A stretch of DNA of 40,531 bases from positions 1-40,531 of the forward strand of contig JBBDMW010000008.1 in NCBI GenBank assembly GCA_040878005.1, read 5' to 3'. The stretch comes from JBBDMW01 sp040878005. GTDB lineage: Bacteria > Chloroflexota > Dehalococcoidia > Lucifugimonadales > Lucifugimonadaceae. Below, one piece after another: positions 8,872 to 17,848 of this stretch. Both the position numbers and the translations under genes were made by a program. The notes beneath the pieces are model-generated. The model was given only the letters and a program-made list of their open reading frames with translations, was not told where the DNA came from and made no database searches. The stretch's first letter is position 1; each line of letters begins with the position of its first letter.

Positions 8872-9729
8872 ATGCTTATTGGCGCACACGTTTCCACAGC
8901 CGGCGGAGTTCAGAAGTCCGTAGCAAGGGCAGAGGAAATCGGTGCTGAATGCATCCAGGTTTTTGCTTCCTCACCCCGTGCCTGGGCGTTCAAGCCGATC
9001 ACGGATGAGGCAGCCGAGAGTTTCAGGTCTGAGATCGAACGGGCAGGCATGGGGGCCACCGTTCTGCACGCCATATACCTTGTTGCCCTGGGCGCAGCAG
9101 ACGAAGCGCTATATGAACGAAGCGTCGATTCCCTTGGGCTGCACCTGCGTGCCGCTGGGCAGCTTGGCGCCCTGGGATTGATATTTCACCCGGCCAGTCA
9201 CCGCGGCCAGGGATTTGATGGTGTGTTCGATCAGTTTGTGACCGGCGTTCAGCGAGTGCTCGACTGCGCTCCCGGTGATGCACTCCTGATGCTGGAAACC
9301 AGCGCAGGCTCCGGGGACCATATCGGCTCAAAATTCAGCGACCTTGGCCGGATAATCAAGGCCGTGGACAGTCCAAGGCTTGCGGTGTGCCTGGACACGC
9401 AGCATGTCTGGGCTGCCGGTTACGACGTCGTTGACAGCGACGGACTCAACGCGGCCATGGATGAGTTCGATCGCGAGATTGGCCTGGACCGGCTGGCCGC
9501 CGTGCACGCGAATGATTCAATGAAGTCAAAGGGCGCTGCGGTGGACCGTCACGACAACATCGGCGACGGCCTGATCGGCAAAGAGGGCTTCCTGAACGTC
9601 ATGCGCCACCCGGCATTCAAAAACGTGCCCTTTTACCTTGAGGTGCCGGGCGCTGACAAGAAAGGCCCTGACAAACCCAATGTTGACGCACTGAAGGCCA
9701 TCCGGACTGAAGCAGGGGTCACCGCTTAA
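8872..9729 (+). CDS. nfo: deoxyribonuclease IV (AP endonuclease, Nfo family)
   Basis: The enzyme cuts DNA 5' of abasic sites in base excision repair, using a three-zinc cluster in a TIM barrel. The 285-residue product begins MLIGAHVSTAGG, typical of the family. All nine zinc ligands known from E. coli Nfo can be matched: the His in LHAIYL, the His in IFHPASH, the Glu in LMLETSAG, the Asp and His in CLDTQHVW, the His in VHANDS, the Asp and His in VDRHDNIG, and the Glu in YLEVPG. The surroundings of several ligands differ from the commonest forms (for example LETSAGSG for LENTAGQG, and an Ala before the NDS motif), so it is a divergent but apparently functional member. It starts 133 bases after secF. 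Confidence 0.92.
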   Translation: MLIGAHVSTAGGVQKSVARAEEIGAECIQVFASSPRAWAFKPITDEAAESFRSEIERAGMGATVLHAIYLVALGAADEALYERSVDSLGLHLRAAGQLGALGLIFHPASHRGQGFDGVFDQFVTGVQRVLDCAPGDALLMLETSAGSGDHIGSKFSDLGRIIKAVDSPRLAVCLDTQHVWAAGYDVVDSDGLNAAMDEFDREIGLDRLAAVHANDSMKSKGAAVDRHDNIGDGLIGKEGFLNVMRHPAFKNVPFYLEVPGADKKGPDKPNVDALKAIRTEAGVTA

Positions 9730-9771
9730 CGGCAGGGGCATCTCGTTGGAGAAATAATTTTCTCAAGCGAG

Positions 9772-10179
9772 ATGCGAGGCCAGCCGTGCCTTCTGGAGGG
9801 CGAATTGCTCCGGATCAACCGTTCAGAGTTCGAAGACCTTGTACGGGAGGCACTTGAAGGTCTCCCGCAAGAGTTCTGGGACCGTATAGAAAACGTGGAC
9901 GTGGTGGTGGCAGACCGTCCCAGCAGGGAGCAGTTGATCGAGAACGGCCTTGGTCCCGGCGAAACTCTATTCGGCCTGTACCAGGGAATTCCGCTGACTC
10001 ACAGGCAGGGCTACGGCTTCGTCGCCCCGGATAAGATCACCATCTTCCAACGTCCACTGGAAGACCACTGCGACACACAGGAGGAACTGGTGGAACAGGT
10101 ACGCTCGACAGTTGTGCACGAGGTGGCGCACTACTTCGGAATCAGCGACGAGTGGCTGGACGAGCACGGGCTGGACTGA
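9772..10179 (+). CDS. small zincin-like metallopeptidase family protein (COG3824 type)
   Basis: This small soluble protein belongs to the minimal zinc metallopeptidase family (Pfam Zincin_1). It carries VVHEVAHYFGIS near its C-terminus, giving HExxHxxGI with two His zinc ligands and the catalytic Glu. The upstream segment LPQEFWDRIENVDVVV and the GLYQG motif are typical of the family. The role in most bacteria is unknown. The start is uncertain. ATG 9772 gives 135 residues, but TTG 9805 is preceded by GGAGGG (9795-9800) at good spacing and gives a 124-residue protein beginning close to where the family normally starts, so 9805 may be the true start. It follows nfo by about 40-75 bases. Confidence 0.8.
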   Translation: MRGQPCLLEGELLRINRSEFEDLVREALEGLPQEFWDRIENVDVVVADRPSREQLIENGLGPGETLFGLYQGIPLTHRQGYGFVAPDKITIFQRPLEDHCDTQEELVEQVRSTVVHEVAHYFGISDEWLDEHGLD

Positions 10180-10241
10180 CCGCCCACCCGACGGACGGCT
10201 GCCTTTAAGACCTCAACGCCTCGTACGGGCAACGCTACTGC

Positions 10242-12095
10242 CTAACGCAACAGTCGGACATCACCTGAGCGCCGTGTAACCTGGTCACGGTCCAGCCGCT
10301 CCAATAGCGCCAACGTATACTTGCGGCTGGTTCCAAACATGTCCCGCATGTCGGCAATCGTGATTTCACCGCTGGCCTGTGCATGCTCTTTCACTCTCTT
10401 CAGCACCTCGTCGTAAGCTGATTTGAGAAACACCACGTCTTCAGCGGCACGGACCACCTTTCCCTGGTCGATCAACGCCTGCACCACCTCAGGGTCCGCG
10501 GGCGAGTCCGTGGGCGGCGAGAACGGGTCTGAGGCCAGCATCGCCAGGTAACGCTGCGCCTCCCGCTCCTGTTCATCTGACAGCCTTGGGTCGTGGCCGG
10601 GCAGGCGAACGTAGGAGGCGTCTGAAACCAGCACGTCCCGTTGTTCCTGGGCCGTCACAACATGGTTGAACACCGCTGCTTTGAGTTTCAGGCGGCTGCG
10701 CAGTTCTTCTCTCGGCATCCCAGTGCGCAGCGGGAACTGGGCGTGGTATTCACGGAGGGCCTCCGTAGCGGCGGATTCAAGCGCCGACCAGCCAGCGGCG
10801 GAATAAAAGATTGCGTTGGCTTCCGCGCCAAGCCGCACAGCCAGCCCCTCGATCACCAGCCCTTCCATGGACTCCAGGGCCTCCGCCGCTGACGTGTTTG
10901 CAGCGCGTGACAGGGCGTCGATGCCCGCCGGCTCCGACTTCTCAAGCGCACTGAGCAGCACATCCTGCCCGCTGCCCTGTGCAAGGCGCTCCAGGCGTTC
11001 CAGGGTAGGCCCATGGTTGCGCCGGTGCCTCCGGGCGTCCGTCTCCAGGACACGTCCGCCTGCCAGGGTGGTCTCCGTATCCCTGATGATGAACAAGTCA
11101 CCCTTGACGATGGGTGCAGCGTCCAGGAGCCTTATCTGCGCCCAGCCTGATTCTCCCGGCAGCAACCTGTCTTTTTCCAGCAGCCGTACCGTTGCCTCGA
11201 TCTCCCGCGCCCCGGCGTGCAGCGTGACCCGGTGATTGTGCTTGACCGGGCGGGGCGCGCCTGTAATGACCCTGAACGTCGCATCAAAGGCGTCCGTTGA
11301 CTTGAGCCAGCGTGGGATCGTCACCACGTCGCCACGGGAGATTTCGTGATGCTCAATGCCGCTCAGGTTTACAGCAACCCGCGTCCCGGGCAGCGCTTCG
11401 TCAATTGACGTCCTGTGCGTCTGCACCCCCCGGACCCTTGCGCGAAGCCCCCTGGGCAGAATTTCCACCTCTTGCCCAACGCGCAGGCGGCCGTCTGCCA
11501 GCGTGCCGGTGACAATTGCGCCAAAGCCGGACATGGTGAAGGACCGGTCGACAGGCAGGCGCGGCCTGCCCAGGTCCGGCCGCCCGGCCACGCCGTCCAG
11601 GGCGCTATCGATTTCGGCCATTAGCGCATCCAGTCCCAGGCCTTCTTCGGCCGAGACGGCCAGTACAGGTGAGCCCTCCAGCGACGTGCCCTCGAGTGTT
11701 TCGCTAACCTCCGCAGATACAAGCTCAAGCCACTCGCTATCCACCAGGGCCGACTTTGTCAGGACAGCTATCCCGCGCTTCACATCCAGCAGGTCAAGAA
11801 TGGCGAGGTGCTCCCGCGTCTGGGGCATCACTCCCTCGTCGGCGGCTACTATCAGCAGGGCCAGGTCAATGCCGCTGACACCCATGAGCATGTTCTTGAT
11901 GAACCTCTCATGGCCCGGTACATCGACGATGCTCACGTCAAGGCCGCTGGGCAGTTTTAGCCACGCGAATCCCAGTTCAATGGTCATGCCCCGCGCCTTC
12001 TCTTCGCGCAGGCGGTCGGGGTCAATGCCGGTGAGCGTTTCTATGAGCGTCGACTTGCCATGATCAACATGACCGGCGGTTCCAATTACGTACAT
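10242..12095 (-). CDS. selB: selenocysteine-specific elongation factor SelB
   Basis: SelB delivers Sec-tRNA(Sec) to UGA codons marked by a SECIS hairpin. The 617-residue product has an EF-Tu-like GTPase domain with G1 AGHVDHGKST (7-16), switch I EEKARGMTIELGF, G3 DVPGHE (58-63), two beta-barrel domains, a SelB-specific domain and C-terminal winged helices (TFGTSRKYTLALLERLD-type end) that bind the SECIS. The G4 motif reads T113-K114-S115-A116, where the family has TKxD: the Asp that normally specifies guanine is Ala. No selA, selD or tRNA(Sec) is visible in the window, and no UGA-containing selenoprotein gene was recognised, so the rest of the pathway must lie elsewhere if it exists. It is transcribed towards the 3' end of the zincin-like gene. 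Confidence 0.92.
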   Translation of the reverse strand: MYVIGTAGHVDHGKSTLIETLTGIDPDRLREEKARGMTIELGFAWLKLPSGLDVSIVDVPGHERFIKNMLMGVSGIDLALLIVAADEGVMPQTREHLAILDLLDVKRGIAVLTKSALVDSEWLELVSAEVSETLEGTSLEGSPVLAVSAEEGLGLDALMAEIDSALDGVAGRPDLGRPRLPVDRSFTMSGFGAIVTGTLADGRLRVGQEVEILPRGLRARVRGVQTHRTSIDEALPGTRVAVNLSGIEHHEISRGDVVTIPRWLKSTDAFDATFRVITGAPRPVKHNHRVTLHAGAREIEATVRLLEKDRLLPGESGWAQIRLLDAAPIVKGDLFIIRDTETTLAGGRVLETDARRHRRNHGPTLERLERLAQGSGQDVLLSALEKSEPAGIDALSRAANTSAAEALESMEGLVIEGLAVRLGAEANAIFYSAAGWSALESAATEALREYHAQFPLRTGMPREELRSRLKLKAAVFNHVVTAQEQRDVLVSDASYVRLPGHDPRLSDEQEREAQRYLAMLASDPFSPPTDSPADPEVVQALIDQGKVVRAAEDVVFLKSAYDEVLKRVKEHAQASGEITIADMRDMFGTSRKYTLALLERLDRDQVTRRSGDVRLLR

Positions 12096-12257
12096 GTATG
12101 GTGAAGGCGCCTCGTGGATGTATAGCGGTGCGTGCAGCCTGCATGATGGTACCCGCTCGCCAACTTACGGTCAGCGGTACGGGTATGTGATGCGCTGAAG
12201 CGAAAGAACGGTTTCTCAGGAGCAGCCGTTGAGGCCGGGCATGGCCAGAGGTTGGCT

Positions 12258-13640
12258 CTACGGACCTGGTGGTGATGGAGTGTAGAGAGGTATAGGCATT
12301 TCTGCCGGTTCCTCGCCTTCAGCACTGACAACCACGAGATGACCCACTAACACGCCGGGTGGCGGTTCAATCTGGATGGCGTAGAAGTTCATTTCAAAAC
12401 CTATATCCACAGGCTGGACTTCAACGCTGCCTTGGGCATCGCCAAAGTCTACCCGAACCGCAGTGACTTCCTTCGATGTCAACCCGTACTTCACGGTCGT
12501 GGGATTGCCTCTGTTAGTCGTGGCGATGGCCGCTATCATGCCAATATCTTCAGGCACGGTCAGGCCACAGACGAAGGATCCGGGGTCTGACACGCGGAAC
12601 TCGATACACGTCTCATTGGCGGTCTGGAACGCCACCAATTGCCATGGCCCGTCATCAGTCACTCCTTCTGCCACGGTGAAGTCCCGGATCGGCTCGCCGT
12701 CTGGGCCGGGGCCGGTAATGAAATCCCACGTTACGGTACGAGTGGGATTCCCACTGGAAGACGGATCTTCATCACCCATCGTGATTTTGACAGCGTAGTA
12801 GGTCGACGGATCCAGGGGTTCTGCCAGGTGGAAAGTGTATTTCACCCCGGGCACTCCCTCGCTCTCTTCAGTCCGGGACGCCACTCTCGCTTCAGGTTCC
12901 AACTCAAGCTCAACGGTTGGCGCCGTTCTCGAAACAATGACGGAGATCGTACTTTCGAGAGCCACATCCCTGGCGCCGGGTTCGGGTTGCAGGTCAGACG
13001 ATATTAAATAGGGGCGATTTGTAGGTTGCGGAGTGGTTGTGACGGGTGTGGGCGTGAACATACCTCCTCCTGGAAGGTTGCTCCCCAGGTTGTTGTCTTT
13101 GACAGTCAACTCCTGTCGCGCTGTCTGGGTGGCCTGCCACTGTGTATCAGCAGTCACGGACGCCTCAAAGACTCCATGCACCAGGTAATCGCCGGGCGGA
13201 ACGGGATCGCCGAGGTTGTCTGTCAGGTCCCACTCTCCCCAGTACACTTCCTTCTCGCCTGGCTTTAAGGTCAGGTTTTCCAGGATGTCTGGAAACGATC
13301 TTTCATGCGACCATCGCCATACTTCAGTGCCGCCATCCGTCGTCACCACGAAATCATGTGGCGCATGGGCGGTCCATAGGGAAAGCTCGGAGTTGCCAGT
13401 GTTCTCAATTGCGAGACTAAGTGTCGGCAATTCGCCGGCATGAACTTCGGCTGGCGCTTCCATTTCATTCGCCAGGATTTCCTGGAGCATCAAGCCCGGT
13501 GTGCTGATGGGCGTCGGCGTGATCGCTGGAGCGCCCGGCACTGTGGTCGAGGTGGGTGATGTCTCCTCAATCCCACACCCTACGAATATGGCAGCAGCGG
13601 ACAACGCTCCGAGTGCCAATAGATATCTGATGCGTCCCAT
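12258..13640 (-). CDS. lipoprotein with BsuPI-like and Ig-like domains
   Basis: This is an exported lipoprotein of unknown function. The start is the ATG at 13640, because AGAGGTGA lies about 6 bases upstream; the frame also contains a GTG at 13649. The signal peptide ends in a lipobox (FVGC, Cys22), followed by a Ser/Thr/Pro linker. Residues of about 50-155 resemble the BsuPI intracellular proteinase inhibitor domain (LSLAIENTGNSEL, LKPGEKEVYWGEWDL, PPGDYLVHG). After a second TP-rich linker, about 180-290 resemble a bacterial Ig-like (SbsA/Big_5) domain, ending TVTWDFITGPG. The last 170 residues are not recognised; they contain paired cysteines (ETCIEF and FVCGL). Family knowledge suggests binding or structural work outside the membrane rather than catalysis. 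Confidence 0.75.
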   Translation of the reverse strand: MGRIRYLLALGALSAAAIFVGCGIEETSPTSTTVPGAPAITPTPISTPGLMLQEILANEMEAPAEVHAGELPTLSLAIENTGNSELSLWTAHAPHDFVVTTDGGTEVWRWSHERSFPDILENLTLKPGEKEVYWGEWDLTDNLGDPVPPGDYLVHGVFEASVTADTQWQATQTARQELTVKDNNLGSNLPGGGMFTPTPVTTTPQPTNRPYLISSDLQPEPGARDVALESTISVIVSRTAPTVELELEPEARVASRTEESEGVPGVKYTFHLAEPLDPSTYYAVKITMGDEDPSSSGNPTRTVTWDFITGPGPDGEPIRDFTVAEGVTDDGPWQLVAFQTANETCIEFRVSDPGSFVCGLTVPEDIGMIAAIATTNRGNPTTVKYGLTSKEVTAVRVDFGDAQGSVEVQPVDIGFEMNFYAIQIEPPPGVLVGHLVVVSAEGEEPAEMPIPLYTPSPPGP

Positions 13641-13702
13641 CCCGATCACCTCTATTGATTCAGTCGGCCAATGGTATATTGATGCAGATAGCCTCTGGTT
13701 TG

Positions 13703-13708
13703 ATCATA
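13703..13708 (-). promoter_or_regulatory. candidate -10 box for the BsuPI-domain lipoprotein
   Basis: On the minus strand the sequence reads TATGAT, about 63 bases upstream of the ATG at 13640. No convincing -35 box is seen. This is a weak, consensus-only call. Confidence 0.25.
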
Positions 13709-13766
13709 GGTATTCGCGTTGGCGAAGAATCGGCCTGTGTTTGGTGTCGTACGTGCCAGTCAAACT

Positions 13767-14588
13767 TTAGGCCGACGCCAGCCGCATTCGGGCTATGAGC
13801 ACGTGAGGAATGTTGGATACGTTACTCCATGAGAGCGCCCGGATGGATGTGGGCTTTGCATCTTTGGGCAGTGCCGGCTCTTCCATCCTGTCCAGTGCGA
13901 ATCCGCGTTCGAAGCATGTGTTGAACAGTACGCTGACAGGCCGGTGAAAATAGTGCTGCGGCTCCGGCTGGCCGTGTATACCCACTCCCATGAACGAAAA
14001 ACTGGTCATGTAGTCGGTGACCTTTACACCGAATACCTGCTCCATTATGCCGTCCCGCAGTTCCTCTTCGGCCACCAGGCGGGCGGTCCCGGAGTTGAAC
14101 ACCGGGTGGGTTACTGAAAAAACGAACTTTCCGCCCGGCTTCAGAAGCCGGGGCAGCACCGAGATGAGAGGCATAATTGACGCCATGTCCATCAGCGCCA
14201 TCGTGCAGACAGCGGCATCAAACCGCGCCTCTCCGAGTGATGCCAGTTCGGTTGAATCTGCCGCGTTCAGCCTGCGGTACTCAATCCTGTCTGCGTGTTC
14301 AGTCGTACGCCTCCTGGCCCTCTCCAGGAACTTCTCTGCATGGTCAATGGCCAACACGCGCGCCCCGCTTGCCGCCATTCGGCGGGCGAACCGGCCCGCA
14401 CCGCACGCCACATCCAGCACCTCGTCACCGGGCTGCAGTTCCAGCAGTTGCTCGGTAATGGGTTCCAACAGGTCCTGAGTGGAATTGCCATCGCCTATCT
14501 TGTCGTCCCACCAATCGGCAAGGCGGTTCCAAACTCCGGTTGTCTCATCACTGAGGGCAGGGAAGTCAGGTGACGGGTCAATGTTCAA
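13767..14588 (-). CDS. class I SAM-dependent methyltransferase
   Basis: A cytosolic methyltransferase of the Methyltransf_11/25 type whose substrate cannot be told. The glycine-rich SAM-binding motif I EVLDVACGAG is at residues of about 56-65, followed by an acidic residue in VLAIDHAE, a motif near CTMALMDM, and LPRLLKPGGKFVFSVTHPVF after it. The start is TTG 14588, with AGGGGA about 11 bases upstream. Length is 273 residues. It lies 89 bases downstream of hemW on the same strand and could be co-transcribed with it. Confidence 0.85.
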   Translation of the reverse strand: MNIDPSPDFPALSDETTGVWNRLADWWDDKIGDGNSTQDLLEPITEQLLELQPGDEVLDVACGAGRFARRMAASGARVLAIDHAEKFLERARRRTTEHADRIEYRRLNAADSTELASLGEARFDAAVCTMALMDMASIMPLISVLPRLLKPGGKFVFSVTHPVFNSGTARLVAEEELRDGIMEQVFGVKVTDYMTSFSFMGVGIHGQPEPQHYFHRPVSVLFNTCFERGFALDRMEEPALPKDAKPTSIRALSWSNVSNIPHVLIARMRLASA

Positions 14589-14677
14589 CTTGGCTATTCC
14601 CCTGTTGGTGGGCGGTTCAAGCTGCGGGACAAGTGTCGTGAGGCTGCCACTGCCAGGCGCGCATAGGCTGGCGAATC

Positions 14678-15913
14678 TTAGTCTACGGACAGAAACCGCT
14701 GGAAGACTTCATTCCCCAGCAGACGGCCCTGCCGGGTCAGTCGTATCCCTTCCGCATCCGATTCAAGCAGCCCAACGCCTGTAAGCTCCCTGATCTGCGT
14801 CGGAAATACTTCGCTGAGTCCACGGCCAAAGCGTGACCTGAACTCTTCGTCTCTCACGCCATAGTCCAGCCGCAGTCCCATCATCATGGTCTCGCCGATG
14901 GCCATATCCTGTGTGGTTTCCTCCACGAAATCTACAGGACCGCCCAGTCGCATGGCCTCGATAGGATCACCGTCGGCCTTCGGCGGCTCGGACGCCATCG
15001 CCCTCACATAGCCTCGCGGCGACTTCATGTTGGCGAAGCGCAACCCGTTCAGCGATGAGTGCGCTCCCGGTCCCACACCCAGGTAGGCTGAATTGCGCCA
15101 GTACGTCAGGTTGTGCAGGCTTTCCCGGCCCGGCTTTGCCCAGTTGGAAATCTCGTAGTGCCGGTACCCGGCGTGTTCCAGGCGTTCCATGGCGGAGAGG
15201 TACATATCGGCAGCAAGGTCCTGGTCTGGCTCAGGCACATCGCCTCTGCGAACCGCCGCTTCCAGGGGAGTCCCAGGCTCAAGTTGGAGGCCGTATAGCG
15301 ACAGGTGATCTGTCTCCAGTTCAAGCGCCCGGTCCAGCGATTCCTCCCAGTGCTCAAGGGTCTGTGATGGCAGGCCAAACATCAGGTCGATGCTGGCGTT
15401 GTCGAACCCTGCCGCCCTGAGCCGCTTGAACGCCTGCACCGCATCGTCCGCGGTGTGCCTGCGGCCCAGCGCCGCCAACAGGCCATCGTCGAAGCTTTGC
15501 ACCCCCATGCTCAGGCGGTTGATCCCAGCCTCAAGCCATCCGGCCAGCTTCTCGTTCGTCACATCGTCCGGGTTCGCCTCAAGCGTCACCTCGGCATTGC
15601 TTTCCAGGTTGAAGGCGCGGCCGTAGGCAGCAGTCAGGGAGGCGATGCCTGTGGAGGGCACATACGAAGGCGTGCCGCCGCCGAAGAACACGGTGTCCAG
15701 TGCGGGCGCACTGAGCAGCAATCCCCAGCGCTCAATCTCTGTTTCGAGCGCCGCCAGGTAGCCGGGTATGAGGTTCTCAATGCCTGCGTACGTGTTGAAG
15801 TCGCAGTACGGACACTTGGTCTCGCAAAAGGGGATATGTATGTAGAGACCTATCGTGTGCACGCTGCCGGGCATCGGGTCCGCTGCGTTTCTCAGCGGCT
15901 TCCCGGTGTCCAC
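14678..15913 (-). CDS. hemW: HemW-like radical SAM protein (heme chaperone family)
   Basis: This family was long annotated as oxygen-independent coproporphyrinogen oxidase. The HemW branch is now regarded as a heme-binding chaperone for respiratory enzymes. The radical-SAM cluster motif is C30-ETK-C34-PY-C37 in HIPFCETKCPYCDF, followed by the FFGGGTPS SAM-binding segment, INRLSMGVQSF, and the C-terminal HemN domain (HYEISNWAKPG, YLGVGPGAHS). Length, 411 residues, fits HemW. The start is GTG 15913 (GGAGG 3 bases upstream) or ATG 15874. The first choice overlaps the end of the preceding gene by 22 bases, the second does not. The coupling suggests one transcript with the upstream hypothetical gene. 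Confidence 0.88.
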   Translation of the reverse strand: MDTGKPLRNAADPMPGSVHTIGLYIHIPFCETKCPYCDFNTYAGIENLIPGYLAALETEIERWGLLLSAPALDTVFFGGGTPSYVPSTGIASLTAAYGRAFNLESNAEVTLEANPDDVTNEKLAGWLEAGINRLSMGVQSFDDGLLAALGRRHTADDAVQAFKRLRAAGFDNASIDLMFGLPSQTLEHWEESLDRALELETDHLSLYGLQLEPGTPLEAAVRRGDVPEPDQDLAADMYLSAMERLEHAGYRHYEISNWAKPGRESLHNLTYWRNSAYLGVGPGAHSSLNGLRFANMKSPRGYVRAMASEPPKADGDPIEAMRLGGPVDFVEETTQDMAIGETMMMGLRLDYGVRDEEFRSRFGRGLSEVFPTQIRELTGVGLLESDAEGIRLTRQGRLLGNEVFQRFLSVD

Positions 15914-16617
15914 AGTCCTCCGCCTGCGCTCGACGGGCGGTTGCCCTGGTCCTGGTCCTGTTGCGGCGGCTGTCCCGGCTGCTCACCGCTCTCTTCTGAC
16001 TGGCGGATGGCCTCGTTGACATCGCGAATCCACCGCTCAAGCTCATCCAACTCCGGCGGCGCCACGAAGAACCGCTCCACGTCATCAGGCGTCTTCACGT
16101 TGTCCGCCGACGTCAGCACCAGGGCTGCCTCGGCCTCTTCAATGCCTTCTGCAAGCCGCTTTTCGAGGTGCCGCTGGCGCCCTTCAGACGCCTTGATGTA
16201 GTTGTCGCGGATGGTTTCTGCCACTGACCTGTTTATCAGCCCAACCTGCAGGCACCTGCCCCAGTCCACCACCTGCCCGAACAGCTCTTCATCCTCGAAC
16301 GACTCAAACTTCGCTCCGGCCTCAACGCGGTCCCTGATGACCCGGTGCGCCTGCGGGTTGGTCTGCTGCACCATGAGCAGGCCGTCCGCTCCCCATGCCG
16401 GGACACCCTCCACGAATATCTTCGCTACGGAGCCGGCCCGCTGCTCCAGGTTCGTCACCTGCCTGTCCACGGCCTGCCAGTACTTTTCGAACCTCTCCTC
16501 AAAGCCCTCTGGCGCGCCCGGCGCAGGATGCACCAGGGGCACCACGTAAACCTTGCGGCGTGTCAGTATGTCGCCCGCCTCCGGCCGGTTGATGCGTCCC
16601 AGTTCTTCATTTGCCAT
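15892..16617 (-). CDS. conserved-looking protein of unknown function
   Basis: I do not recognise the family. The 241-residue protein is soluble, with no signal peptide or membrane segment. The first half (KVYVVPLVHPAP, FEKYWQAVDRQVTNLEQRAG, FVEGVPAWG) and a middle section rich in charged helix (NYIKASEGRQRHLEKRLAEGIEEAEAAL) look well structured. The tail, from about residue 205, is Gln/Pro/Gly-rich and probably disordered. The protein begins at ATG 16617 and overlaps the GTG start of hemW, so a link with it is possible. No function is proposed. Confidence 0.7.
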   Translation of the reverse strand: MANEELGRINRPEAGDILTRRKVYVVPLVHPAPGAPEGFEERFEKYWQAVDRQVTNLEQRAGSVAKIFVEGVPAWGADGLLMVQQTNPQAHRVIRDRVEAGAKFESFEDEELFGQVVDWGRCLQVGLINRSVAETIRDNYIKASEGRQRHLEKRLAEGIEEAEAALVLTSADNVKTPDDVERFFVAPPELDELERWIRDVNEAIRQSEESGEQPGQPPQQDQDQGNRPSSAGGGLWTPGSR

Positions 16618-16703
16618 GGTGCGTAACTTTCTGCTTTGCCTGTGTGCTGCCGCGTTCGTGGACTCTCAACGAGGGCCGCATTGGCGATGGAGATTAAATC
16701 AGA

Positions 16704-17798
16704 CTAAACCGAGAACAGGAAATTGACCACATCGCCATCCTGGACGACGTATTCTCGACCTTCCTGCCGTAGAAGGCCCTTCTTGCGGGCCTCTGCCAGG
16801 CTGCCCGATGTCACCAGTCCATCGTAACTGACCGTTTCTGCTCGAATGAATCCGCGCTCGATGTCCGAGTGGACCTGCCCTGCGGCACGTGGAGCAGTGG
16901 TTCCTTCCTCGATTGTCCAGGCCCGGACCTCGTCTTCGCCCACGGTCAGGAACGATATTAGGCCGAGCACCTCGTAGGAAAGCCTGATCATGCGGTTCAG
17001 GCCGGACTCCCCTGCATCCAGCCCCGCCCTCATCTCTGCTTCCTCAGATTCGTCCATTTGTGCCAGGTCCATCTCAAGCTGGCCGCACATGACCGCCCCG
17101 CCTGTGCCCTTGCCCTGCATGATGCCCGCCAGCTCCGCCTCGATCTCCCTTGCACGCCCCAGGTCTTCCTCGCCTATATTCACCGCCACCAGCAACGGAA
17201 GGCTGCTGAGAAGGAACGTGTCCTTCAGCGCACGTGACTCAGCCTCATTTGGCTCACGGTCCCGGATTGGGATACCGGCTTCAAGGTCCGTCTGGATCTT
17301 TCGCAGCGTCTCTATGTTTCGCTGGACCGCGTCGCGCTCCGATGTCTTCAGCGCCTTGAACCCGTCCGTCATGCGCTCAATGCGCCGGTCGATCAGCGAT
17401 ATGTCTGCAAACAGCAGGTCGAAGCCAACCTTTTCGATGTCCCGCTTGTAGTCAACGGACCCTGCAATGTGCGGCACCGCGTCGTTCTGAAACGCCCGGG
17501 CCACGTGTAGCAGAGCGTCCACCTTCTGGAGTTGACCGACAGCCTCGCCGTTGAAAATGTCGCCGGCAGACTGGCTGTGCACGCCCGGCAGGTCCACATA
17601 CATGACCTCGGCAGGAACCACCCGGCGGGGGTTGTACATCTTCGCCAGCCGGTCCAGGCGCTCGTCCGGCACGTGAGCCATGCCCACGTTGGCCCCCCGT
17701 GCTGATCCGAAGCCGCCGGCCTCAGCGCGCCCCCGAGTGAGCGCGTTGAACACAGTCGTCTTTCCGCTGCCGGGCAGGCCGATAATGCCAATCTTCAT
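16704..17798 (-). CDS. YchF/OLA1-like P-loop NTPase (DUF933/TGS)
   Basis: YchF-type proteins are ribosome-associated P-loop NTPases of the Obg class, often with ATPase activity. The start is ATG 17798 (GGAAAG 8 bases upstream); an open frame continues upstream but has no homology. The 364-residue protein opens MKIGIIGLPGSGKTTVFNALT, so the P-loop is GLPGSGKTT rather than the usual GLPNVGKST. It has DLPGVH as G3, NIGEED in the position where YchF has NxxE instead of NKxD, a coiled-coil middle and a C-terminal TGS domain (LISFLTVGEDEVRAWTIEEG, DIERGFIRAE, VVQDGDVVNFLF). It may be the divergent YchF-like paralog rather than canonical YchF, so no symbol is given. Confidence 0.88.
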   Translation of the reverse strand: MKIGIIGLPGSGKTTVFNALTRGRAEAGGFGSARGANVGMAHVPDERLDRLAKMYNPRRVVPAEVMYVDLPGVHSQSAGDIFNGEAVGQLQKVDALLHVARAFQNDAVPHIAGSVDYKRDIEKVGFDLLFADISLIDRRIERMTDGFKALKTSERDAVQRNIETLRKIQTDLEAGIPIRDREPNEAESRALKDTFLLSSLPLLVAVNIGEEDLGRAREIEAELAGIMQGKGTGGAVMCGQLEMDLAQMDESEEAEMRAGLDAGESGLNRMIRLSYEVLGLISFLTVGEDEVRAWTIEEGTTAPRAAGQVHSDIERGFIRAETVSYDGLVTSGSLAEARKKGLLRQEGREYVVQDGDVVNFLFSV

Positions 17799-17848
17799 GA
17801 GGTCAACTTTCCAAAAATGACGCGCGGCGCGACAGAGGCTCGTATTAC

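Noticed and set aside
12096..12257. tRNA(Sec) or SECIS element next to selB
   Set aside because: No acceptor-stem/T-loop pairing, CCA-type end or UCA anticodon arm could be assembled; the short hairpins are not convincing.
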